Assembly: GCA_025399215.1 (NCBI GenBank)
Contig: MU621132.1
Location: forward strand, 27,620 to 91,619
Source of the DNA: Globomyces pollinis-pini
Lineage: Eukaryota; Chytridiomycota; Chytridiomycetes; Rhizophydiales; Globomycetaceae
Length of the DNA stretch: 64,000 bases
Direction: 5' to 3'
Positions 49,291 to 61,755 of the stretch are shown here, in pieces. Made by a program: the position numbers and the translations under genes. The first letter of the stretch is position 1. The number at the start of each line of letters is the position of its first letter. The notes under the pieces were generated by a model that worked only from the letters and a program-made list of their open reading frames with translations, searched no databases and was not told where the DNA came from.

Positions 49291-49561
49291 TTGTAGTTAT
49301 ATTTAAACAATTTCAGACGCGTTATTCAATATAATAAGATCAGTATGTCAGATTAATAGAAATTGATCATCCAACTTATGAGGTTTTAATGGTAAAATAA
49401 CAATATAATACTCAATTACACAATTCGAACAACTCCAAACAGCATCAATACATTTGATTAATATGATCAACAATATACTCTTTCCTGTATCAATTATTTG
49501 ACAGGAACATCATTTTTTAGGTGTCAAGAGTTTAACTTGAACTTTTTTCCCTTCCATAAAA

Positions 49562-50531
49562 ATGAACAATCGCAAGTATATCCCACCATTCAAACAAGTA
49601 GCTTCATAGAAATCTCATAATCAATTAGAAACCAGATGAGCAGGAATTGATCGATTCTAGTAAAGTAAAACGAAAAGGAAGAGGTACATTTCAAGCATTA
49701 AATTCAACTCAACAACAAACAAGACGAGTTTATTCAAATTCTAATACTGAGAAAAGTTCAAATTCAATTGATAGTCAAGAAACCGAAGAGTTGGAAGAGT
49801 GGGAAACAACGGATCATGAAATTCTTGTTCCAAAACAACCAGAATATCCTACATATCAAGGTATGATTTTCAATAATTTCGTATCAAATCTTGTTTATCA
49901 AAAACTTTCTTTAGATTTTTGAATCAGAATTCATAAAATTTATGTTTATAGAGGGAACGATTGCATTAGATGTTAGTGGATTCCCAAGTACATTCAAAGC
50001 CCCAGATTTGATTTCAATATTCAAAGGAGATTTTAAGATAAAGTGGATCAATGACAATCAAGCCATATTAATATTTAGCACCCCTTCAGCAGGTATCAAC
50101 AATTTCAAATTTACAAAAAAAATTAGCCAAACTTGCTTATCTGAGTAATGTCACTCATCCATTCATTAAAGTAAATGTAAAATAACTAATGATAGATAAA
50201 ACCTTGTTCAGCTCCATTACCATTAGCACCACCTGTGATAGATCGTACAACATTAAAAGCTCAAGCTCACTTTAGGATCACGACCAACGACTACGGATAT
50301 GGTTGCTAGAAGATTGATTGCTGGTGCTTTGGGTGTCAGGGCTCCCAAAAAATCTCAACAAGAAATTGATAATGATACCTTAAAATTGGAAAATGCTCGA
50401 GGTATTGATAAACTGTTTTAATATCAGTGAGACGAGAAAGTGTAAAACGTGAACGTGAATTGAAACAAATGGAAATACATCAAGCAAAAGAGAAAAGAGA
50501 GAAAGAATCACAAAAAGTTTGGGATTCTTAA
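49562..50531 (+). CDS. R3HCC1L-like protein (growth-inhibition/R3H and coiled-coil relative)
   Basis: The first exon (12 codons, MNNRKYIPPFKQ) joins through a 31-nt intron to a segment with GRGTFQALNSTQQQ and an acidic patch (ETEELEEWETTD). A later exon has an RRM-like block: LDVSGFPSTFKAPDLISIFK then FKIKWINDNQAILIFSTPSA. The C terminus carries RRLIAGALGVRAPKK and a Lys/Glu-rich coiled coil. This order matches the C-terminal half of R3HCC1/R3HCC1L, RNA-binding proteins; the R3H domain itself is not seen. Function is unclear. It is divergent from DNAI7 with a 271-bp gap. Confidence 0.62.
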
Positions 50532-50630
50532 CTTTGAAAACGAACGCAAAAAATGATATAATTATTTATAGATCTAATTTTGATTAACAGTATTGAGTAG
50601 ATTGGTGATTTGTACAGATTTTTATTCAAG

Positions 50631-52211
50631 TTATTGTTTATAGAACTGTTCACGCTCTGATAAAAACAATTTCGCATTAGATTCAATAATGCTTGAAATA
50701 GCAGCGTTATTAGTATTTGGTGGGCCTGGAGTAACCAAACATAATTGATTGCCATCTAAAAGAGTCCATTTACCAGGTTCTACTACATTAATGATAACTA
50801 AATATACCAGAAGCTAACTAATTAGTAAAAGTTTAGTCATACCCCATTCATGTAAGTCAGCAACCTCACTTTCAGGGTCGTATTTACTCTTTGTAATACC
50901 ACCATTGATCCAAAGTGGTTGCTTATCTTCATCTAAATGTAATATTTGTGTTCCACACATGACATATTCATTCTCTCTAACTGAACTGGTACCCGCAACA
51001 CCAGGCAAATTTGCATTGAAACTATAAAGAGCACGTACTGTTTCAAACCCTATCCAAAACGTTTCCTATCTTTAGAACTCGATCATTATTACTTTATCAC
51101 CATGGAATTTTGAGTAAGATTGTTTTTGATAGACAGCACTGTTTAGGGTACAAACAGTCATTAATCCAACAAAATTCTTCATCTAACTCATTAACTCAAC
51201 AAGACTTACTTTATCAATCAAAACCACTCCAGATTCCATTTCATGAGCTGTTTTCTGATTAAAGAGTCTTAGATCTTTCATAGTTGAAGTCATTTCTCCA
51301 ACAATATGTTTGACCCAATCAAGTGATACTTGATTTTTTATGAATAACGATCGATCATGAAAAAAGAAGGCACCAGTTCGTTTATATGATTCCAAATCGA
51401 ACAATTTTTCGGGAGGTTGTAGAAATACGACATCTGCATCCATTAGCATTGCATGACGAAACGAAGAAGCTAGTAATGCAAATGGTTTGATTGCCTATAA
51501 AATGAATCAACGGTGAAGAGTATTACCCATCCTATTCATGAGATGGATATTCAATTACCTTTGATTTTTAAAATGGAATTATTGAATATCTTTGTAATAT
51601 CTATGGTCGTTACAAATGGAATTTCTTCCAACAGCTTTCTATTCTTGACTGATAGATCATCATCCCCAACATAAAAGATTTCAAAAGGTAAATTAGATTT
51701 TAGATTTTGTCGAATCATTTTCATAGTAGTCAAAGCCAGTAGTGTATATCCATTATTAACACACAGCACTATGCCTGTTCCATTGAAACTTTGATGTAAT
51801 TCAATTGAATCGGAATACTTTGGCATGATCCAAGGAAATAATTTATGATCAAGTACACCAGCTAAATGAGATAATTGAATAGAATTGGAATAAGAATCAT
51901 TGAGATTTGCTAAATGAACCTGTGAATATAATCGTAATTGTTTCCCATGGATTGAAATATCATTTTGATCATTTTGAATTGATAATAAATCCTTTTGATC
52001 TTCAGATAATTGAAAGTTGATGGTTTCTTTCAAGATTGTTTTTTGTTCTAGTATTTGAACTGTATTCGGTTTAGTAGTCCAATACCAAGTCATAAAGATA
52101 ATGAATGAAATGCATATCACCACGTTTCTCTTCCTCCTTGCACTTAAGGAAAACACGACCTTGTTCAAATCTGGAAATGTTAGTTACAAACTCGTTACTG
52201 TTGACTCTCAT
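50631..52211 (-). CDS. GT71 alpha-mannosyltransferase (MNN1-like), upstream copy of a tandem pair
   Basis: Type II Golgi membrane protein that adds mannose to glycoproteins. The first exon (ATG at 52211, four codons) joins through a 28-nt intron with CTAAC to a Lys/Arg-rich cytosolic segment and one TM helix (VVICISFIIFMTWYW). The catalytic domain contains GIVLCVNNGYTLLALTTMKM, FEIFYVGDDDLS, the metal-binding DxD as LMDADVVFLQ, and HEMESGVVLIDK, typical of Mannosyl_trans3/GT71 enzymes. A conserved segment near the C terminus (PLWINGGITKSKYD) is shared with the second copy. It ends with FYKQ. Several introns of about 25-35 nt. Confidence 0.82.
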
Positions 52212-52627
52212 TTTGTGTAGTTTTAATCAATATAGTTACGTTTAAATGAATATAATCCACCTAAACTATTAGTATAATTCTTGAATGGATTCGAGTAATT
52301 TCGGTACATGAAAACCGTGAAGGTCAAATTTTCAATAGCTTAAATTAAATGTACCTTTTTGCTGAGCGATATCAAAAAAATAAACCAAGAGTTGAGTGTA
52401 TATTAATGATATTGTTTTGATTATAATGTACAAAACATTTACAATCAAACAAACAATTCCTGGTCATTGTTCATCATTTACTTCAAGTAAATATTTTAAT
52501 ATATAGGTGACTATGTATAAATCAACAACAATTAGTTTTATTGATTGTAAATGTTTGATATTTACAAAAACACGGTACACGATGTACAATACTCGTATAG
52601 CAAGATAATAAAAAACAAGTAAGAAAT
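52212..52627. other. Spacer between the two GT71 genes
   Basis: AT-rich, no gene. It probably contains the promoter of the upstream copy and the 3' end of the downstream copy. Confidence 0.5.
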
Positions 52628-54163
52628 TTATTGTTTGTAAAACTTTTCACGCTCCTCTACAAAAAGGTTGGAATTAGCTTCAATGACTTTAGCAATCTCA
52701 ATTGGATATGCATGTGGTGGGTCTTTTGTGACCAAGCACGCTTGATTTTCCTCTAATAGCTCCCATTCACCAGGTTCTATTAAATTAAAAAAATGTTGAT
52801 ATACCGGATGCTAAAGGTTAATATAAAAATCATACCCCATTCATGCAAGTCAGCAATCAAACTTTCAGGGTCGTATTTACTCTTTGTAATACCACCATTG
52901 ATCCACAATGGTCTTTTTTGTTCGTCTACATGTAACAATTGCATTCCACAAATTGAAAAATTTTCATCTTTCATTGAGCCAGTACCTGCAACACCTGGTA
53001 AATTTGTATTGAAACTATAAGGAGCTCTAACGGATTCAAAACCGGTCCAAAAAGTTTCCTGAGATAATTATTCGAGACATGTAATATTACTTTATCACCA
53101 TGGAAATGCACATAAGACTGACTTCGGAACGGAATACTGTTTAGAGAACAAACAGCGATCAACCCAACAAAGTTTTTGAGCTGGTATTTAAATATTAAAA
53201 CTATTTACCTTATCAATTACAACTACACCAGATTCCATCTCGTGGCCAGTTTTCTCATTAAAAAGTCTCAAATTTTTCATTGTTGGGGTCATTTCTCCGA
53301 CTAAATCCTTGACCCATTGTTGGGTAGTATCAGAACTTGTAAATAAGGATCGATCATGAAAGAAGAATGCACCAAATTTCTTGTACAAATCCAAGTTGAA
53401 CAATTTCTCGGGGGATTGTAGAAAGACGACATCTGCATCCATTAGCATAGCATGACGGAATGACGAAGCTAGTAATGCAAATGGTTTAATTGCCTAACTA
53501 TATTAGTGATAGACTATTACCCAGCCTAAAGAAAAGTAAAAAATCAACAAAATTACCTTCGATTTTTAAAATGGGGTTATTGAATATCTTTGTAATATCT
53601 TTGGTTGTTACAAATGGAATTTCTTCCAACAACTTTCTATTCTTGACTGATAAATCATCATCCCCAACATAAAAGATTTCAAAAGGCAAATTAGATTTTA
53701 AATTTTGTCGAATCATTTTCATAGTAGTCAAAGCCAGTAATGTATATCCATTATTAACACACAGCACTATGCCTGTTCCATTGTAGCTTTGGTGTAACTC
53801 GGCCGTAGAAGAATACTTTGGCATTATCCAGGGGAATAGTTTATAATCTACGACTCCAGCCAAATGAGACAGTTGAATATTATTTGAATAAGAGTTATTG
53901 AGAATTGCAGAGTGCACATGTGAATACAAACGTAAATGATTGCCATGAATAGATATTTCATCTTTATCATTCTGTAGCGATAGTAAATTCTTTTCGTGTG
54001 ATGATAAAATGAAATTGATTGAATCCTTAGGAATGAATTTTTGTTGTTTTAAGACTTCAGAATCATTTGATTTTTTGACTGTGAAATACCAAGTGAAAAA
54101 GATGAATATTGATAACAGTAACAAGATGGTACGTTTCCTTCTTCCACTCATTGAATTTAGCAT
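52628..54163 (-). CDS. GT71 alpha-mannosyltransferase (MNN1-like), second copy of a tandem pair
   Basis: Paralogue of the gene at 50631-52211 with the same layout: basic start (MSGRRKR), TM helix, GIVLCVNNGYTLLALTTMKM, DDDLSVKNRK, LMDADVVFLQ and HEMESGVVVIDK, and the ending FYKQ. The two catalytic cores are nearly identical at the DNA level over about 53580-53790 versus 51600-51780, while flanks differ more. The start at 54163 is the first ATG; a short upstream exon like that of its sister was not found. Confidence 0.82.
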
Positions 54164-54710
54164 TTTTGGTTCACCTAAAGGTTTAAAATTTGAATTAAAA
54201 ATCGAAAAACAACAGAATAGTGAAGATGAGACTATTAAATGATATCTAATTGTATTAGAAGTAGAAATACATTGTTCATACAGATAATTTTTAGTTCAAA
54301 TTGCACTGATGGCATCAATAAAAAAAATACTTACCACAAATTACTCTAAGAATCTTGCCTTTAATGAATTTGAATATTTGAATACCTTCCTTTGTATTCT
54401 TTTAATTTCCTGAATTGATATTCAACCTTTAGAAGCAAAAAATAAAAACACTGGATGAAACGTAAAAATAAAATTCATCCACGAAGATGGGAATGATAAG
54501 AAAATGAACTGGAAAATGTTTAAAGAAAATGAACTGGAAAGTGTTACTAAAGTCCCGGGTTTTTTAAATCCTTTGTATAGTAGATTCTGTATTGGAACGC
54601 GATGGATTAAAAGCTGTACATTTAAAAATTAAAAATGATATATACAACACACTAAAGTTGATTCAAATGATTTCAATGCAATTAAAAACGAATTTTATTT
54701 AAAAATTAAA
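54164..54710. other. Stretch without a recognised gene
   Basis: Contains a 77-codon plus-strand frame antisense to the GT71 start and nothing else I can support. Confidence 0.45.
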
Positions 54711-55285
54711 TCAGTACCAATGTGACATGTGGTGCTTGGAAGTAGATAGTACGGTGACATTGGTCTTGTAACATTGGATAAAAGTTCCATTGTTATCATT
54801 CAGACCAATCTGTAATGCAAATGTGATATTAGGTGCATATTTTGGAATGTCAATGGAAAATGGAGCGGTGGGCACATCCAAACTAGTGCAATCAGTTTGA
54901 TTATCAACCTAAAATGGAATGAGATAACCATAACACTTACTGTTGCCAATAACTTACAAGCATCAAAAGTAACTCCAAATCCAAGATATTCAGTATCGAT
55001 TCCAATTGAAACGACGTATCCTGGTTCAAGTTTACTTTTTAATGCTACTGGAAATTGAATTGTGGCAGACTATGATCAACACAAGTTCAAGATTACCTTT
55101 CCTGCGATGAGTGGGTTGGGAGTAAGAGAAATTTCACTAATCTTTGATGGATCACTATTGGGACAGATGTAAGGTTGAGTGACACGAGTGATTGGTAAAC
55201 TTGCCAAAGTTGCACTGAGATCATCAGGTACTGGAGCGGACAGAACGAAGGCAGCAATAGACAGAAGCTTGACGATCATAATCAT
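54711..55285 (-). CDS. Secreted ML-domain (NPC2-like) lipid-binding protein
   Basis: Signal peptide (MIMIVKLLSIAAFVLSAP) followed by the ML fold pattern: Pro-rich strand (ISLTPNPLIAGK), EPGYVVSIGIDTEYLGFGV, paired Cys (YICPN, FDAC, TDCTS, IQCYK) and an IPKYAPN segment. This is the layout of fungal phosphatidylglycerol/phosphatidylinositol transfer proteins and NPC2. About 170 residues over three exons; introns near 55070 (27 nt) and 54910-54955 (one of two donor choices). Start chosen at the ATG at 55285, since upstream in-frame codons are not ATG. It probably acts in the secretory pathway or outside the cell. Confidence 0.8.
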
Positions 55286-55604
55286 TTTGATAGAGTTCAA
55301 GTGAAGTGAACAGAATAACCCTTATATACCACTAGTCTACTTCGCCACACAGACGCGTCTTAAATCAACAATAAACAAACAACACACCGCCACAAGGTAA
55401 TCTAACTGATGGTGAGAGATTGAAAAGTAGATATTCTTTCATTTGAAAGATACTTGAATACAATCACTTTTGGATGATTTGATTAAGTGTAGTAGAATCT
55501 GTAATACAACAATCTAGATTCAATGTTGTTTAATTAGAGAAAACTCAGCCTTGCAACGTGTCACTTCCTGAAGTGACTAGAATGAATTGGAAGATTCAAT
55601 ATGT
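55286..55604. other. Intergenic region, ML protein promoter and sugar transporter 3' end
   Basis: AT-rich, with no supported feature other than a short repeated CAC/ACA-rich stretch just upstream of the ML gene. Confidence 0.4.
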
Positions 55605-57358
55605 TTATTTCTTATTGGCTGTGACTTCAACACCGCTTATTGTCGAATCCATATTGTCATAGTCTTTGAAGAGATACTCCATATCTTCCAGTGACTTGCC
55701 CATGGTTTCTGGAACAAATTTGTAGGCAAAGATGGTTGCTAATACATCCATACATCCATAAACCAAAAACATTTGATTTGGAAAGTTTGATTGAAAGAAT
55801 GGATTGATGGCAGACACTAGTGCACCATTGAACCAATTAGAAAATGTTGCAAGACCTGTTCCTTTTGCTCGTACACGTAATGGAAATACTTCAGATTGAT
55901 ACACCTAAATATTAAACTTGATTTAGATACCCAGGCACAAGGACCCCAAGAAGCTCCAAAAGAGATTGTAAAAGAAGCGATGGCCATCAATGCAATGACA
56001 TTCAGTATTTTATTCTCTTCATTACCAACAGTCAAGCAGATGGTAACAAGAAACTGTGACAAGAACATTCCAATACCTCCAGATATAAGCAACGACCTTC
56101 TGCCGACTTTCTCAATTAAATACATACCAGGAAGTGTCCCAATCATATTAACAATGTTATTTCCAATAGCTCCAGGTATTTGTGCTTGACGATGAGACAA
56201 TCCCATGTTTTGAAGAATTTGAGGTCCATAGTAGAAAATCACATTTATACCAGTCCATTGTTGAAACAATTGAATCAGGAATGTAATAATAGTACGTCTT
56301 TTCAAACTCTCTTCAGAAAACAATTCAGACCAATTGCCATTTCCTATTTCTTTCTCATCTTGGACAGTCTTCAAAATGTCTTTGTATTCATACTGTACAT
56401 ATTCATGGTTAGGTTCGAGACCGGACAATTTGGCCAAAATTACAAGACATTGTTCATTTTCTCCTTGTGCTGCTAACCATCTTGGAGATTCTGGCATAAA
56501 AATCATAATAATGGTCAAAAACAATGCAGGTATCATCTGAATCGCAAGAGCATATCTCCATTCATTGCTTTGAGGAAAATCAGTTACAAGATATCCTTCA
56601 ACTGGTTCCATAACGGATATCACAATTGCATTCATGATGGAAGCAATTAAGATACCGATCGTAATCATTAATTGTTGTACAGTGATTAATCTTCCTCGTA
56701 TATGGGTTGGGGCTGTTTCAGCAATGTAAAGACTAAAAAGTTAGCTACTACAAGAGTTATACGGAACACACATGGATGCCATTCCTAAAAAAGTTTAGAA
56801 ATACTAGATTACCAATTCCAAACCCTCCAACTAATCTTCCACCGTAAAAGATAATTTGTAATAATGGACCAATAGGGGCAAAAGACTGACATAATGCACC
56901 AATCAAGAATAACACCCCAGATACAAGAATGGTTTTTCTTCTTCCTAATGTATCGGCAATAGTTGATACTGCAATGGCCCCTGAAAATAATGAGTGTTGA
57001 CGTGTTACCAATTGCACAACCAACCAAAAAGGAAAACGTGGTCAATGCATTCAACAAACTATATGCATCCTTATCATGGGTATATTTTCCCTTATCATCT
57101 TTAGTCAACGGTCGCGTTAAGCCATCAAAATCATATATCCAAGAATCCAAAGTCATCACCTAAATAAAAAACTTGTGATCTTACTTGACCAATCACACCG
57201 ATTTCATACCCAAACAACAGTCCTCCAGTAGCAGCAGCAAATGCTACCAAGTATCCAAATCTTGATGATCCAGTGTATACCGGTTGGTTTTCATCACCTC
57301 GTGCAGTATTCGCAATATAAACCATTTTAAAGTAAACCACTGTTGATCTTATCATCAT
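55605..57358 (-). CDS. Sugar transporter of the major facilitator superfamily (SP family)
   Basis: Hexose/polyol porter of the plasma membrane. Seen in order: first TM with GGLLFGYEIGVIGQV; TM2-3 block with ADTLGRRKT (D-x-x-GRR); GRLVGGFGIGN; the MPESPRWL motif; QQWTGINVIFYY; the second GRR block (EKVGRRSLL); WVYQSEVFPLRVRAKGT; and PETMGKSLED (PETKG-like) near the C terminus. All signature motifs of sugar porters are present. Four or more tiny introns separate the exons. Start at 57358 is the first in-frame ATG; 57325 (MVYIAN) is an alternative. Substrate unknown. Confidence 0.93.
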
Positions 57359-57758
57359 CTGTTTATATAACAATCAGCGGTCAATGGAATGGTCTTCCAT
57401 CCGTTTTCGGATCAATTTGGAAGATGATTCATCTTTTTCAGGCCCTTACACCTGCCAAATTCATTAAATGAAAATGTGTTGAATGTGTTCAACGATACAC
57501 AAGGGTCAGGGACAAGCCAAAACCAAGCGAATGTGCAATGAACTGAACATTTAGAAAACGATCGTTGTTATGTACATAAAAACCAGAATCTTTCCATCAC
57601 TACAAATGATTTGAAACGACTAATTTCGGTCATTGACCATAATTATTAAATGGTAATTAAATCACCATTCTTCACATGACCATCTGATTAGGTCGTATGA
57701 ACATTAAATAAGATACCAACATTAGTACACAATTCATGAATATAGTTCTTTAACTTAT
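57359..57758. other. Intergenic region between the sugar transporter and nucleoporin genes
   Basis: 400 bases with no supported feature. It must contain the transporter promoter. Confidence 0.5.
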
Positions 57759-59767
57759 TTATTCAGGTTTAGGACAATCGCATTTAGTACATTTCTGTGC
57801 AAACGCATTGTTGTTTTCATTGCAGGAATTGCATTTCCATTCACCAATAAATGATCCTGGGGCTCCTCCAAATTTAAATTGCCCTGGCTGACTTGGTTGG
57901 GTACTTGCAAATGAGAATCCAAATCCTGAACCACCAGATGGAGGAGCTGTAGCATTTGACGAGTTAGAAAACCCACCTGTCCCGAAACTGAATCCTCCAC
58001 TGACAGCTGCTGGTGGTTTTGGAGGTGCAAATGTAGTGGCAGTGGAAGTAGTTGACTTGGATAGAGATCCTGGTCTTTCGGTTTCACACGAGATGCACTT
58101 GGTAGCATCCATTTTATCATTACGAGTTAAACATGCGCTGCATTCCCATCCACTTGGTTTATTGGTGAAACCGGCAGCAGCAAAATTAAACCCACCACTG
58201 ACAGCCGCAGGTGGTATTGGAGGTGCAAATGTAGTGGCAGTGGAAGTAGACAATTTATCTGAAGAGGGCATAGAAGTTGATTTACTATTCTCAAAACCAG
58301 AAGTTTTGGAACTGGTATTGACGTGACTCCAAGAATATTTTGGTAACTGCTGCAAAGTCATTACTGAAACTTGTTGTAAGATAGTGGCCCAATTAGATTT
58401 ATGATCCATAATCCATTGGGGTAGATTAGGTTGGACAGCTGTCCATTGGTATTCCTACTGGTTAGCTAATAAAGCGTATACATTGGTTTTGGCAACGGAA
58501 TTGGATGTGATGACTGTTGGATTGGCGAAATTGAGTGCATTAATGGGTTGACCGACAGGATCTGTTTTGGTGGAACTTGTGGATGTATGTGTTGTGGACT
58601 TTGGGGGTGATTTCAAAGATGGATGAGAAAGTATGGGCAAGGAGGGTGTTACTTTAGTATCACCATTTTCGATTTTGGAAACAACAGTTGTGTTGATAGT
58701 ATCTGTTTTAGTCTTGGTTCCACCTAAAATACCCGAAGTTTTTTGGAATATTGGGCCTTTGAATGTATGTCCAGGAGTAATTGACGCTCCACTTGACGTA
58801 TCCTTCAATGGTGAAGATTTGGGAGTGCTTGGCTTTGGACTGTATTTAGACACAGTCTCATCCAAAGTTGAAGAATTAAATGATAAATCGGTCTTGGTTA
58901 AAGATCCCAATTTAGAGTCAGTAACGGTTTTTTTCTTATCAATAGTTTCTTTTTGAGGTGGAACAATCAGCTGTTTTTCAATGGTTTGTTTTTTTAACAC
59001 ATTATCCATCTTAGGCATTTTGGCAGTATAAGGATTCGGTAACGCCGGACCACCAAACAATGAATTCAATCCCTAAATTGAATAAATGAAGAAAAGATAA
59101 ATACCACATTCTTATTGACAGTTTTAGGCACATAGACATCATCATCAACAAATCCATTGATAGAATCCAAGATAGTTTGTGCGGTAGCATTCAAAGGTGC
59201 GAGCGGTTCAGCCACTAGCGAGCGATTAACCCATTCAAATATACCTTTAATTGGTGATTTAGTAGCAGGTGGAATTGCTTGGAGTGGTTCGGTTTTTTGA
59301 CGTTTCATGGTAGGCATATCTACTTTGATTGATGTTGGATCAGGTATAGGGATTGTTTTTGAAGGGACACGTAACTGATTTCGTAAAAACTAGGCATTAT
59401 TAACGATTCATGATACCAAGACGGGTCGCTTATACAAATTGATTTTTGTAGGTTTTTTGAATCGTTTCTTATTCATCAAATCATTAAATTGTTGTTTTTC
59501 TTCAACTGTAAAATCATCCGAGTTTTTTTCCATTAGAATTTGAATCATATCTTTAAGAGGGGATTCTTTAGGTCGTGGGTCTTGTTTAATGGGAGTTTTG
59601 AATAAGATTTCTTGTTGTGATCTTTCCTTTAATGTTTTGGATTGCTTTTGATTTAATTTCATTTTCTTTTGGTCTGATCCGGTTGGATATGGAGCGAATC
59701 GATTTGAGCTTGATTGTTGATCTCTTTTATTTTCATTTCCTATTGACTGTTTTAATTCTATCTCCAA
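57759..59767 (-). CDS. FG/zinc-finger nucleoporin (Nup153-like)
   Basis: The C terminus has two RanBP2-type zinc fingers (WECSACLTRND...CISC and WKCNSCNENNN...CTKC) set among FG-like repeats (GGFNFAAAG, GGFSFGTGG, GSGFGFSF, FKFGG), the combination of nuclear-basket Nup153. Upstream exons are Ser/Thr/Pro/Lys-rich, with TKSPIKGIFEWVNRSL, as in basket nucleoporins. Introns include 27 nt near 59380 and a 27-nt in-frame one (about 58457-58483) whose TAG looks like a premature stop before EYQWTAV unless removed. The start is unclear: the frame opens at 59767 without an ATG, and a short upstream exon may exist. Confidence 0.65.
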
Positions 59768-60039
59768 TTACTTGAATTCATTGAATTGCTGTGGGTAAAA
59801 AAAGTGAAGATTGAACACACTTTCACCATGGAAAGTAATGTTGGTTGTATCGGATATAAAACTATTAATGGTCATGTTGCCATCTCAATCCATTCGACCT
59901 TCAAGTATTTCGAGATTACATTTGATTGAATCGCGTCGTTTGCTTCGTCTCAGACCAAGAAGTTATTTACTACAAAATCATTTTTATTTAATCAACGCAT
60001 TCATACAGGATAATTTAAAAAGAAAATCATATCTAAAAT

Positions 60040-61656
60040 CTAATTGTGTCCCAAATCATCTTCATGTAATAACGGACTATTTTCCAATTTACAAACGTCC
60101 AAATCTAATCTATACCTAAACAATCCAACTTCAATGGAAGAATAAATTATCATTCCCATCAACGAGCCTACTAACCCAACAAAGAAGGGTGGCCAATTAA
60201 TATGCCCATAGAACGTTTTATAAACACCATGAGTCACATCTAGCCAATTCCACTCGCCTCTATAGGTATCACATATGCCATATGCGAATATACAGAATAG
60301 ACCAAAAAATGAACCAAAAAGTGCAGACGAGCCAGTGATGATAGAATCTAAGGCAGGTATCATACCCATCATCAATGGTATGATCTAAATATAAGAGAGA
60401 TGAGTACACTTACTAAACAGGTAGCCATTAAATACGACATCAAGTAAAGGGAAATCACTTTCAAATCGAAACACCCAATCAAAGCGAATGGTATATTGAT
60501 CAAAACCAATAGAATCCGTAATGATTTAATGGAAGGTTTATAGCCAAAAGATTCACTTAAAGATAGCATACAATCACCAATGGCAATTTGATACGAATCA
60601 ACAGCAGCTTCATTCATTAACGTGGCAATCAAGCAGATAGTCATTAGCATAGATAATGGGATAATAGGGGGCGTTCCAGTTTTTAGTAGTTCCAAGAATG
60701 CCAAATTTGGATCAGTTACTAACCCTACCAGATTAGAATAAATGCAAATAATACCTGCCCATGCAGCTAGGTATCCACCGAATCCAAAAATAAGTGTGAC
60801 CAAAGTTACCAAAAATCCACCACAGTATGCGCCAGTGAATAATGCCTGATCACTCTCTGCAGCCCAAACGCGTTGCCAAATGGCATCTGAAAACATTGTG
60901 CTGGAAAATGTTGATATGCCAAACGTTAATATGGAACCTCTTCCAATATCTGTGACTCCAAGGTAATCCGGTAATGGTGGTAAAGTGGTGTCGAAATGAG
61001 TGGCAACGAATACACCAACGATACCCAATAACAAAACTATAAAGATACTCTGTATTTGATCAGTGATAAGTGAGATAGATAAACCACCCAAGCCGGTGTA
61101 TATCATAGTGACTGTTGCAATTATTGAAATAGGAATCCAAGGTTCAATACCTAAAAATCTATAGTAAATAGATCCAATTGCGGTGTATTCGACAGCCAAG
61201 AGTATTCCCAGGGTTAGTAAGACATTTATCGTAACCCAAAGTTCGAAAAACGGGCCAAATCTCCAGCGAGCAAAGGAACCGATTGAAGTGCCGTCTGGAA
61301 AGCGATTTTTGATGTAAACCCCACAATAAGCGATAACGATAAAAGGCAATCCAGATGCAACAGCGTAAACAATTAAAGATATATAACCACCTGGGTTCTG
61401 GATGTCAGCGACGATTGAGGGAGCAGCAAATAAGACAGCAGCACCAATAGAAGCAGCATAAAAGCCGCCAGCAACCTTATACCAAGGTAAAGTATTTCTT
61501 GCAGTTAAAAAGAAATGAAGAGACTGGTCTACTTTCTACAAGGTTAGGAACAAAGAATACGGAGAACTTTCGATGCAGGATATAAGCAGTGACCCCAAAC
61601 AAAACCACGATGGACAAACATGAACCAGCAACCAAGATTTCATTGGTCATTGTCAT
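60040..61656 (-). CDS. Sodium:solute symporter family transporter (SSS), left copy of a divergent pair
   Basis: Membrane permease of the SSF fold related to urea/proline/solute symporters. It starts at 61656 (MTMTNEIL) with a first hydrophobic helix, then FFLTARNTLPWYKVAGGFYAA, VYIKNRFPDG, GRFGPFF-like RWRFGPFFELWVTINVLL, TVTMIYTGLGGLSISLITDQIQS (the SSS signature region), SDAIWQRVWAAES and LMNEAAVDSYQIAIGD. About a dozen TM segments. The C-terminal exon (60375-60040) follows a short intron. Members of this family in fungi include urea transporter Dur3, but this protein is shorter, so the substrate is open. Confidence 0.85.
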
Positions 61657-61755
61657 AAAAAGTCAAAGAAACTAACAGCTTACAAAGCACCAGTGACAGT
61701 TGGTCGTACAAGTGACACAGACAGATTCTTTTGTACTCTTCCATCTTGACTCTCT
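61657..61755. promoter_or_regulatory. About 100-bp divergent promoter between two symporter genes
   Basis: The two starts lie only 99 bases apart on opposite strands. This implies shared regulation, though no element is recognised. Confidence 0.5.

Noticed and set aside
56405..56425. GGTTCGAGACC, resembling a tRNA B box
   Set aside because: It lies inside the sugar transporter coding region and no cloverleaf or A box can be formed around it. No tRNA or rRNA gene was found in the window.
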